Below the pieces are notes generated by a model. That model saw only the letters and a list, made by a program, of their open reading frames with translations. It searched no databases and was not told the DNA's origin. The translations under genes were made by a program, and so were the position numbers. Shown piece by piece: positions 62,601 through 64,000 of a DNA stretch of 64,000 nt. The first letter of the stretch is position 1; each line of letters begins with the position of its first letter. The DNA lies in assembly GCA_012845835.1 (NCBI GenBank), contig JABAKD010000001.1:18344090-18408089 (forward strand), given 5' to 3'. The stretch comes from Undaria pinnatifida (taxonomy: Eukaryota; Sar; Phaeophyceae; Laminariales; Alariaceae).

Positions 62601-63374
62601 CCGGGGGGTTGTCTTGAAATCTCCGGGGTGTTGTCTGGAAATCCCCGTGGGGTTGTCGAAAGTTAAACGGGGGAAACCAAAGCTCAAATTAAGAATGGTT
62701 AGCCACCGCGTACGGTATGAGATTCCAACGGTACACGGTGGCTTGCAGAAAGCTAAAGAAAAATCATTAGCCACCGCCCAACTAGCCGGGCAAGCAACAC
62801 CGACTATTCATAGCTAAAACGGGTGCATAGTTTAGTTTGTACCACAGCCCGTAGTGCCGTTCCCATGGAGGTTAAGATTGATAGCAGGGAAGAGGAGTCA
62901 TCCCACGATAGGGGTACAGCAGATTCTAAGAATTTTCTGAGCTCGCAACATGAGCTCAATATCATCATCATCATCATCCATCATCCATCATCACCCGAAA
63001 CATGACTTCGAAGGCATTCGTTCGCGCAACCCGACCAACGTTCAGTTCTATGCCCTAGTCCTAAAACGTATACCTGGCACTAGTAAAATGATCATGCTAA
63101 CCGATAGCTGTTCCACGCTTGAGGAGTTCAACCGGTCAACCAATCAGAACGTCAGAACGTCAGAAGGTCAGGAACATTAGTTAACCCAAAATGATGCAGC
63201 AACCCCCAAGGTGGGATGACGCTAAATAGCTAAGGTCCCGCTGCCCCCAAAATGTGACCCCTTCCCCCTCTTTCTTTCTTTGTAAATGTTAGCCTTGACA
63301 ACACCGAGCCGGGTGGTGCGCAGTCGCGACGACGGTTGGCCGAGACTTTCGCGACGTTCGCGGAGAAGGCTATG
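34114..63374 (+). CDS. SUV3: SUV3-type mitochondrial ATP-dependent RNA helicase, 14 exons seen, 3' end outside window
   Basis: Exons: 34114-35640, 37256-37325, 38299-38515, 45314-45453, 46756-46892, 47852-48031, 50196-50279, 51224-51320, 52748-52872, 53370-53458, 58918-59000, 61046-61131, 61826-61905, 63293-63374. They sum to 2997 nt with agreeing phases. Helicase motifs are Walker A GPTNSGKT (about residue 652), SCTIEM, the Walker B DEIQ (741), [35 protein letters not shown] (about 875-889) and QIGGRAGR (915). SUV3 unwinds RNA and works with the mitochondrial degradosome. The N-terminus ([16 protein letters not shown], Arg-rich, no acids) fits a mitochondrial presequence. The region before the helicase core is about 640 residues, far longer than usual, because exon 1 is 509 codons and partly low-complexity. 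The C-terminal domain is beyond the window. Confidence 0.92.
34410..34650 (+). repeat. AGC trinucleotide repeat within SUV3 exon 1
   Basis: Interrupted (AGC)n/(AAC)n tract of about 240 bp. In the SUV3 frame it encodes Ser/Asn; the other frames give poly-Ala or, on the minus strand, poly-Leu/Cys, which explains the several overlapping open frames. Confidence 0.9.
35985..36120 (+). repeat. R9 copy in SUV3 intron 1
   Basis: Matches 49360-49475 and 22050-22165 through ggcattccaacaattttggg, agccaaaaagtggtatacct and ctctatggtcgcacgtg. Non-coding. Confidence 0.55.
36772..36936 (+). mobile_element. R1 Tigger/pogo-like MITE, copy E, in SUV3 intron 1
   Basis: 165 bp. Inverted ends CAGCAGAGGTTCCCCAGTAA and (minus) CAGCAGGGGTCCCCCC. 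Flanked on both sides by TG, probably an altered TA target duplication. The interior is standard R1. Confidence 0.8.
37256..37325 (+). CDS. SUV3: SUV3 exon 2
   Basis: 70 nt, phase 0 in, phase 1 out; acceptor gtggaacag, donor gtaaga. Encodes [20 protein letters not shown] then AFL. The acceptor is weak, but no other AG upstream keeps the frame. Confidence 0.65.
37607..37677 (+). pseudogene. SUV3 exon 3 copy a
   Basis: Acceptor cgccgcag then 71 nt reading [20 protein letters not shown] then SDA, then a donor-like gtgata. The same module appears three more times downstream at 37818, 38045 and 38299. Incoming phase matches exon 2, but outgoing phase at its own donor does not fit exon 4, so it is probably not used, or it causes a frameshift if used. 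Confidence 0.7.
37818..37888 (+). pseudogene. SUV3 exon 3 copy b
   Basis: Acceptor gagccgcag then an open 71 nt frame [20 protein letters not shown] then ANA. The donor position reads gcggta instead of gtgat, so the 5' splice site has changed. Confidence 0.7.
38045..38115 (+). pseudogene. SUV3 exon 3 copy c
   Basis: Acceptor gtgccgcag then an open 71 nt frame [20 protein letters not shown] then LDA, then gtgata. Spacing to copies b and d is 227 and 254 bp. The intron part with cgatat-rich text is duplicated along with the exon. Confidence 0.7.
38299..38515 (+). CDS. SUV3: SUV3 exon 3 (copy d, full-length)
   Basis: 217 nt, phase 1 in, phase 2 out; acceptor ccggccgcag, donor gtgcga. It begins [20 protein letters not shown] then ADAV and, unlike copies a to c, continues open through [20 protein letters not shown] to [11 protein letters not shown]. 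The phase-2 end fits exon 4 exactly. The donor is weaker than average. Confidence 0.75.
38530..38870 (-). repeat. R4 copy in SUV3 intron 3
   Basis: Inverse of the 17195-17760 copy: gcataatcaagtccgtggtc, ccagtcactctggag, and gtgccaggtccatactgg, ending gtgtatattgcacgtacc. It starts only about 20 bp after the exon 3 donor. Confidence 0.75.
38865..39312 (+). repeat. R5 repeat copy 1 with an internal catagtat microsatellite
   Basis: Shares ctcggggtcactcgcgcgag, ctcaaacacactagtgaaa and tcataaccgtcgcaacatcc with 45880-46222. The internal tract 39107-39232 is an irregular (atgatagt/atcatagt)n microsatellite that is much shorter in the other copy. Confidence 0.7.
39545..39960 (+). repeat. Two tandem copies of about 210 bp
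   Basis: ggttgggccggccttggaat / ggttgggctggccttggaat, ctacccagctcctacccgac and caaagtgggtagttcgcaaa appear in both halves. Non-coding intronic sequence. Confidence 0.75.
40150..40455 (+). repeat. Two tandem copies of about 140 bp
   Basis: gggtaactaccaaaaagtcc, aaaggtggcaatgtg, gcggagctgcccacgggag and ttacggcagcccagaccag recur. Non-coding. Confidence 0.7.
40735..40805 (-). repeat. R2 partial copy, inverted
   Basis: Reverse complement gives cagctgtgagctcgacgaat and agggtcgatactcat, as in R2 at 1983-2237 and 57420-57610. Confidence 0.6.
41805..42035 (+). repeat. Duplicated ggccatgggattgttc block
   Basis: About 65 bp (ttttgtatacccaggccatg, gtagcacttttagcttag, tctattaata) at 41812-41875 recurs at 41968-42032. 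A related block is at 25160-25200. Continues into a short inverted R4 piece at 42030-42090. Confidence 0.65.
42180..43775 (+). mobile_element. Tyrosine-recombinase transposon remnant, copy YR2, in SUV3 intron 3
   Basis: Contains the recombinase pseudogene at 42780-43190, a direct repeat of about 80 bp at 43303-43378 and 43690-43770 (agaggcctc, ttaaagcgtcggcgaa, tgtta), and between them the hairpin cgcgttgatt / aatcaacgcg at 43633-43661. A gene body followed by direct repeats around a structured segment recalls the split repeats of DIRS/Ngaro-type elements. The left border is not defined. Confidence 0.6.
42780..43190 (+). pseudogene. Tyrosine recombinase (YR2), decayed
   Basis: The phrase MKRYTVRS leads, after loss of one base, to [20 protein letters not shown] and EYVG, then W-Q-S context and, in another frame, [20 protein letters not shown]. 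These match the YR1 copy (RYTLHSFRVGGAVSH ... DVLMEYFGWRS, TAFIDAD). The frameshift inside the HxxR box and later stops make it non-functional. Confidence 0.7.
43795..45240 (+). repeat. 1.4 kb minisatellite array, unit about 37 bp, in SUV3 intron 3
   Basis: About 38 diverged units of the type ggagacaaactacctggaat then caatgtgggatcattttt. A higher-order duplication of about four units (about 150 bp) is visible: text from 44235-44370 recurs almost base for base at 44386-44520. It ends just before exon 4. Several open frames through it (for example 44816-45109) are repeat translations. Confidence 0.9.
45314..45453 (+). CDS. SUV3: SUV3 exon 4
   Basis: 140 nt, phase 2 in, phase 1 out; acceptor gcttggaaag, donor gtaatg. 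Encodes [20 protein letters not shown] then [12 protein letters not shown] and RKRRIIYHG, the usual lead into the helicase Walker A. An upstream acceptor at 45252 (ccacag) would add [12 protein letters not shown]-like residues but needs a different exon 3 phase; I prefer 45314. Confidence 0.8.
45570..46222 (+). repeat. R6 plus R5 copies in SUV3 intron 4
   Basis: 45570-45885 matches R6 at 23195-23530 and is directly followed by R5 (45880-46222), which matches 38865-39312. The adjacency suggests R6 and R5 may be halves of one larger element. Confidence 0.7.
46756..46892 (+). CDS. SUV3: SUV3 exon 5 (Walker A)
   Basis: 137 nt, phase 1 in, phase 0 out; acceptor gctctgcag, donor gtgaga. Encodes [18 protein letters not shown] then [17 protein letters not shown]. 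The Gly before PTNSGKT is split across the junction. Confidence 0.95.
47570..47775 (+). repeat. R7 copy in SUV3 intron 5
   Basis: Matches 545-745 through gcagctcaactcgtgacagg, ccctcagcaaccttctggac and ttttcagctttttatgctcg. It lies about 75 bp before the exon 6 acceptor. Confidence 0.7.
47852..48031 (+). CDS. SUV3: SUV3 exon 6 (Walker B)
   Basis: 180 nt, phase 0 in and out; acceptor tcctcccccag, donor gtgagc. Encodes [30 protein letters not shown] and [24 protein letters not shown] replaces the more general DExH of related helicases, as is normal for SUV3. Confidence 0.95.
48680..48768. mobile_element. R3 short TTAA MITE, copy 2, in SUV3 intron 6
   Basis: Begins TTAAACGCCTTTACAACTGG and ends gaaggggttgaa. 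The body agrees with 2670-2759. Confidence 0.6.
48775..49185 (+). repeat. Irregular ctggttactctag repeats in SUV3 intron 6
   Basis: tagttaactggttac and ctggttactctag words recur about eight times at 48775-48910 and 49120-49185. A second set of gtgcgg(a/t)cccactttagtgcgg words sits between. Non-coding. Confidence 0.5.
49250..49475 (+). repeat. R9 copy in SUV3 intron 6
   Basis: Longest member of R9: gttccgtcgattttggggtt, cgtcattcaggaaaatggtt, ggtatacctcaacacctcta and tcgtagcacgcgtcg. It matches 22050-22165 best. Confidence 0.6.
49920..50110 (+). repeat. R4 copy in SUV3 intron 6
   Basis: ccactccagagtgactggag, cctgtcctgtgaccacgga and cttgattatgcgagttaat match 17500-17560. It ends about 85 bp before exon 7. 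Confidence 0.75.
50196..50279 (+). CDS. SUV3: SUV3 exon 7
   Basis: 84 nt, phase 0 in and out; acceptor ccatccag, donor gtacga. Encodes [20 protein letters not shown] then LVEALAKE, matching the LLGL...E.H.CG segment after the Walker B motif. Confidence 0.93.
50440..50545 (+). repeat. cttg/ctgg tetranucleotide microsatellite
   Basis: Runs of cttgcttgctggctggctgg over about 100 bp in SUV3 intron 7. Leu/Ala/Ser-rich open frames here come from the repeat. Confidence 0.8.
50726..50785 (+). pseudogene. Decayed upstream copy of SUV3 exon 8
   Basis: After an attttag acceptor, the text gatgagttcgagctcc and gaataccagcgggagacgaa repeats the start of exon 8 (GDEFEL.EYQR.T). A one-base gain near the start shifts the frame, a TGA follows soon after and the 3' half is absent. 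It lies about 490 bp before the true exon. Confidence 0.85.
50870..51060 (+). repeat. R9 partial copy in SUV3 intron 7
   Basis: gaatcccgaaattcgg, tgccaaaaagtgctacctct and atcgttgcgggcgtc resemble the second half of R9. It lies between the exon 8 copy and exon 8. Confidence 0.45.
51224..51320 (+). CDS. SUV3: SUV3 exon 8
   Basis: 97 nt, phase 0 in, phase 1 out; acceptor tgttaattgcag, donor gtaagg. Encodes [20 protein letters not shown] then [12 protein letters not shown], equal to the TG.E.....Y.R..P.. linker leading into helicase domain 2. Confidence 0.93.
51725..51955 (+). repeat. gatggtggt-type repeat in SUV3 intron 8
   Basis: Irregular (GGTGATGGT)n tract of about 230 bp. Met/Val-rich and Ser/Pro-rich open frames on the two strands are repeat translations. 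Confidence 0.8.
51950..52290 (+). repeat. R8 copy in SUV3 intron 8
   Basis: gagtcatcccacgctagggg, ttctgagctcgcagcagtag (partly triplicated), catgacttcgaagacactcg and accgtgggatgac match 62885-63235 in order. Confidence 0.75.
52266..52640 (+). repeat. (TAAGGG)n followed by ggtgatggt repeats
   Basis: 52266-52302 is about six ggtaag/taaggg units, a variant of the telomeric unit with one base changed. It is followed by an irregular (GGTGATGGT)n tract to about 52640. Confidence 0.8.
52748..52872 (+). CDS. SUV3: SUV3 exon 9
   Basis: 125 nt, phase 1 in, phase 0 out; acceptor ttccgccag, donor gtatgc. Encodes [20 protein letters not shown] then [26 protein letters not shown] and [11 protein letters not shown] are conserved helicase domain 2 blocks. 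Confidence 0.95.
53370..53458 (+). CDS. SUV3: SUV3 exon 10
   Basis: 89 nt, phase 0 in, phase 2 out; acceptor tccgcacag, donor gtgaga. Encodes [20 protein letters not shown] then GMGLNLNIR. This is helicase motif V. Confidence 0.95.
53484..53810 (+). pseudogene. Three partial tandem copies of SUV3 exon 10
   Basis: Copy 1 (about 53486-53516) reads [12 protein letters not shown]. Copy 2 (53655-53729) is the longest, reading [20 protein letters not shown] then LNIR with an intact gtgaga donor but no acceptor. Copy 3 (about 53783-53810) keeps only the last 25 or so bases of the exon. Each is followed by duplicated intron text (ttacattacaac, gcgatacacag). Confidence 0.85.
53835..53985 (+). repeat. 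gttgctgttgct microsatellite
   Basis: About 150 bp of (GTTGCT)n and (GTTGTT)n words in SUV3 intron 10. Open frames with poly-Val/Ala, Leu or Thr content derive from it. Confidence 0.85.
54285..54440 (+). repeat. R7 partial copy in SUV3 intron 10
   Basis: Diverged match to 2440-2600 and 58310-58475: cagatccagggtcgctatgc, cactacggcacgtgacttca, ccctcgtcgactcgcatcga. Confidence 0.6.
54572..54770 (-). mobile_element. R1 Tigger/pogo-like MITE, copy F, with TA duplication
   Basis: 199 bp between TA (54570-54571) and TA (54771-54772). Starts CAGCAGGGGTCCCCCAATAA; the far end read on minus is TGATAGGGGTCCCCCAGTAA. The best preserved R1 copy together with copy G. It defines the family's termini and target site. 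Confidence 0.85.
55177..55884. repeat. Inverted repeat of about 115 bp arms flanking a tRNA gene
   Basis: Left arm 55177-55290 and right arm 55759-55884 are reverse complements of each other with few mismatches (for example ggggccagcggttggttgta on the left and tacaaccaaccgctggcccc on the right). The spacer of about 470 bp holds the tRNA-Asn gene. Confidence 0.85.
55498..55569 (-). tRNA. tRNA-Asn (anticodon GTT)
   Basis: 72 nt on the minus strand with a full cloverleaf. The acceptor pairs GGTTCCG with CGGAACC; the D arm is GCTC/GAGC; the anticodon stem TGCGA/TCGCG carries the loop CTGTTAA (anticodon GTT); and the T arm is GAGGG-TTCGATG-CCCTC with a G discriminator. No intron and no encoded CCA. 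It lies antisense within intron 10 of SUV3. The minus-strand T-run about 10-60 bp downstream (A-runs on plus at 55435-55485) could stop RNA polymerase III. Confidence 0.93.
55900..56620. other. AT-rich intronic DNA with ttggcaagtt/aacttgccaa words
   Basis: ttggcaagtt and its complement recur many times at 55905-56015 and 56445-56610, giving a potential for secondary structure. The stretch between (56050-56400) shows nothing supportable. Confidence 0.45.
56960..57047. mobile_element. R3 short TTAA MITE, copy 3
   Basis: Body aacgcctttacaactggaaa then ctctgaaaaggtcaag matches 2670-2759 and 48680-48768. The ends are degraded. Confidence 0.55.
57120..57610 (+). repeat. Two R2 copies in SUV3 intron 10
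   Basis: 57120-57230 (ctgtgagtccgacaaattta, acaccggtcgcccgttttta) and 57420-57610 (gcgaattcgacaaatttagg, acaccggccgctcgtttttt, gggtgaacatcaacaac). The second is nearly full length relative to 1983-2237. Confidence 0.65.
57775..58110 (+). repeat. 26 bp tandem repeat, about 12 units
   Basis: Unit caatcaatccaaggagttgt plus acgaca. A variant pair (acaaacagtcaagggagttt) recurs at 57790 and 57972, giving a higher-order period of about 184 bp. 26 is not a multiple of 3, so all three plus frames stay open and cycle through the same three peptides; the 182-residue frame is a repeat artefact. Confidence 0.9.
58310..58475 (+). repeat. R7 partial copy in SUV3 intron 10
   Basis: Nearly identical to 2440-2600 over gtcgcatagcgggccctcct and tatcgcgagaagaactcagc. 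Confidence 0.7.
58495..58740 (-). repeat. R6 copy in SUV3 intron 10
   Basis: Inverse of 45570-45885: ggtaggatgcagcccaccct, tcatgcgactcaccgaacac, acggcgcttcgcgcttggtg. Confidence 0.75.
58918..59000 (+). CDS. SUV3: SUV3 exon 11
   Basis: 83 nt, phase 2 in, phase 1 out; acceptor ggtgttaaaaag with a long pyrimidine tract upstream, donor gtaagt. Encodes [20 protein letters not shown] then PTMLKQI. Confidence 0.9.
59390..59500 (+). repeat. (CGGGT)n minisatellite in SUV3 intron 11
   Basis: Ten or so tandem cgggt units at 59393-59447, followed by diverged units. The Gly/Arg/Val open frames here are repeat reads. Confidence 0.9.
59895..60140 (-). repeat. R8 and R6 partial copies in SUV3 intron 11
   Basis: 59895-60000 is an inverted R8 piece (ttaggagctcagaaaattat, gcgtgggatgagtca). 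60020-60140 is an inverted R6 piece (ggtgcaagcgatacctgtct, ggtcggtggaaaacccgacg). Confidence 0.6.
60739..60926 (-). mobile_element. R1 Tigger/pogo-like MITE, copy G, with TA duplication
   Basis: 188 bp between TA (60737-60738) and TA (60927-60928). Starts TAGTGGGGGTCCCTCAATAA and ends with the inverted CAGCAGGGGTCCCCCC. The interior is standard R1. It lies 120 bp before exon 12. Confidence 0.85.
61046..61131 (+). CDS. SUV3: SUV3 exon 12 (motif VI)
   Basis: 86 nt, phase 1 in, phase 0 out; acceptor ttggggacag, donor gtgagc. Joined to exon 11 it gives [18 protein letters not shown] then [13 protein letters not shown]. The motif VI consensus in SUV3 is QIAGRAGR; here Ala is replaced by Gly at the codon split by the intron. 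Confidence 0.93.
61350..61405 (-). repeat. R2 fragment, inverted
   Basis: acacagcttgcaaatatgag and tatcgacgaaatcctcga match the inverted R2 start at 40735-40800. Confidence 0.5.
61670..61815 (+). repeat. R7 copy abutting SUV3 exon 13
   Basis: ctccagctcaactcgttaga, ccctcagcgaccttctggac, aagccatggtcacagg and ttttcagctttttatgctcg. It ends within about 10 bp of the exon 13 acceptor, so R7 may supply its pyrimidine tract. Confidence 0.7.
61826..61905 (+). CDS. SUV3: SUV3 exon 13
   Basis: 80 nt, phase 0 in, phase 2 out; acceptor acatgaacag, donor gtcagt. Encodes [20 protein letters not shown] then MQKFSN, the segment after motif VI. Confidence 0.85.
62495..62665 (+). repeat. gaaatccccggggggttgt tandem repeat, unit about 22-25 bp
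   Basis: Seven units of ttgtcttgaaatccccgggg with substitutions in SUV3 intron 13. The core ccccgggg is self-complementary. Confidence 0.85.
62885..63235 (+). repeat. R8 copy in SUV3 intron 13
   Basis: gagtcatcccacgatagggg, ttctgagctcgcaacatgag, catgacttcgaaggcattcg and aaggtgggatgac match 51950-52290 in the same order. Confidence 0.75.
63293..63374 (+). CDS. SUV3: SUV3 exon 14 (last seen)
   Basis: 82 nt, phase 2 in, phase 0 out; acceptor tgtaaatgttag after a pyrimidine tract, donor gtaggg. Encodes [20 protein letters not shown] then TFAEKAM, consistent with the F.....VDG..F segment expected next. Further exons are outside the window. Confidence 0.75.
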
Positions 63375-63384
63375 GTAGGGGATA

Positions 63385-63780
63385 GGTGAGATCACCCCCC
63401 CCCTCCCCTCCCCCACCTCTGTTCCCTCGATATGATAATAGCGAAAGGAATTATATGTTCTATGAAATAAACAGTAAACTTTGTGAGCGCCCAAGTGTTG
63501 GAAGTGTCTCCATTAGGAGTAGGAACGGTGCTTCGTCTCGAAAGGGACGCGTGGTCAATGGTCAGATGACTAAGGCAAGCAACAAATGAGTACCTTCCCC
63601 CCCCCCCCTGCGTTCCCTCGATAAGATAAGCAAAAAAAGGTGAAATTTAGTAAAATAAACTTAGTGAGCGCGCAAATATTGGAGGTGTCTCTGTTGGAGT
63701 AGAAACGGTTCTCTCCGTCTCGAAATGGATGCGTAGCCAATTACCTAAAATATATCGCAACCAAAAATGAGTATCCCCCC
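63385..63780 (+). repeat. Two tandem copies of about 190 bp in SUV3 intron 14
   Basis: gttccctcgata, gtgagcgcccaagtgttgga / gtgagcgcgcaaatattgga, tctcgaaagggacgcgt and atgagtatcccccc-like text recur in order. Confidence 0.75.
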
Positions 63781-63795
63781 CACCCCCTTCATCCG

Positions 63796-64000
63796 CTGAA
63801 ACTGCGATTTCGCGTAGGGGACCTGGACCTACCAGAAAGGAGAAAGAGATATACCAATAGTGGGGAGGAGGAGGACGTGGATGCACACATGTGCCCGTGT
63901 GGCACAACAACAGAGAGTAGGACTCACTTAATAGGAGAATGCGAAATATACAAGGAGGAACGGGATGCGTTAAAGGAGATGAGGAGCTTAGACGTATGTG
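63796..64000 (+). pseudogene. LINE reverse-transcriptase C-terminal tail (zf-RVT), cut by the window end
   Basis: An open frame with no start runs to the window end: LKLRFRVGDLDLPERRKRY, then the zinc-binding CPCGTTTESRTHLIGEC, then EIYKEERDALKEMRSLDV. C.C-x8-H-x3-C near the end of the ORF is typical of non-LTR retrotransposon polymerases. The 5' part is missing, as in 5'-truncated LINE insertions. It lies in sense orientation within SUV3 intron 14. Confidence 0.75.

Overview
This is a eukaryotic nuclear window: split genes with GT-AG introns, a nuclear-type tRNA, TTAGGG-type telomeric repeats, a Ty3/gypsy element, a LINE tail, tyrosine-recombinase transposon remnants and many MITE-like repeats. 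I infer a brown alga or a related stramenopile, mainly from the style of the retroelement fragments and the repeat-filled introns. The host assignment is an inference, not a proof.

Two host genes can be assembled exon by exon with consistent splice phases. On the minus strand (29002 down to 19575) seven exons total exactly 1200 nt and encode a 399-residue DUF1295 / steroid 5-alpha-reductase-like membrane protein. On the plus strand (34114 to beyond the window end) fourteen exons total 2997 nt (999 codons so far) and encode a SUV3-type mitochondrial RNA helicase with an unusually long N-terminal region. Its C-terminal part lies outside the window. The two genes are divergent, with about 5.1 kb between their start codons.

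Layout: 1-10 kb is repeat-rich intergenic DNA (Tigger-like TA MITEs, one split by a nested repeat, a TTAA MITE, a tyrosine-recombinase element, a foldback). 10.2-15.8 kb is a decayed Ty3/gypsy element on the minus strand (protease, RT, RNase H, integrase) that carries a degenerate NADAR domain where gag would be expected. 15.8-19 kb is mostly anonymous. 19.0-29.0 kb is the DUF1295 gene with repeat-filled introns. 29.0-34.1 kb is the intergenic spacer with tandem repeats and an interstitial telomeric block. 34.1-64.0 kb is SUV3, whose introns hold minisatellites, another tyrosine-recombinase remnant, an antisense tRNA-Asn flanked by an inverted repeat, and a LINE tail.

The most striking theme is repeated partial duplication of exons with their splice sites inside the neighbouring introns of both genes: SUV3 exon 3 (four tandem copies), exon 8, exon 10 and the exon 4 acceptor region, and DUF1295 exons 3, 4 and 7. 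The second is the NADAR domain carried by the gypsy element. Dispersed repeat families are labelled R1 to R10 for cross-reference; their borders are read by eye and approximate.
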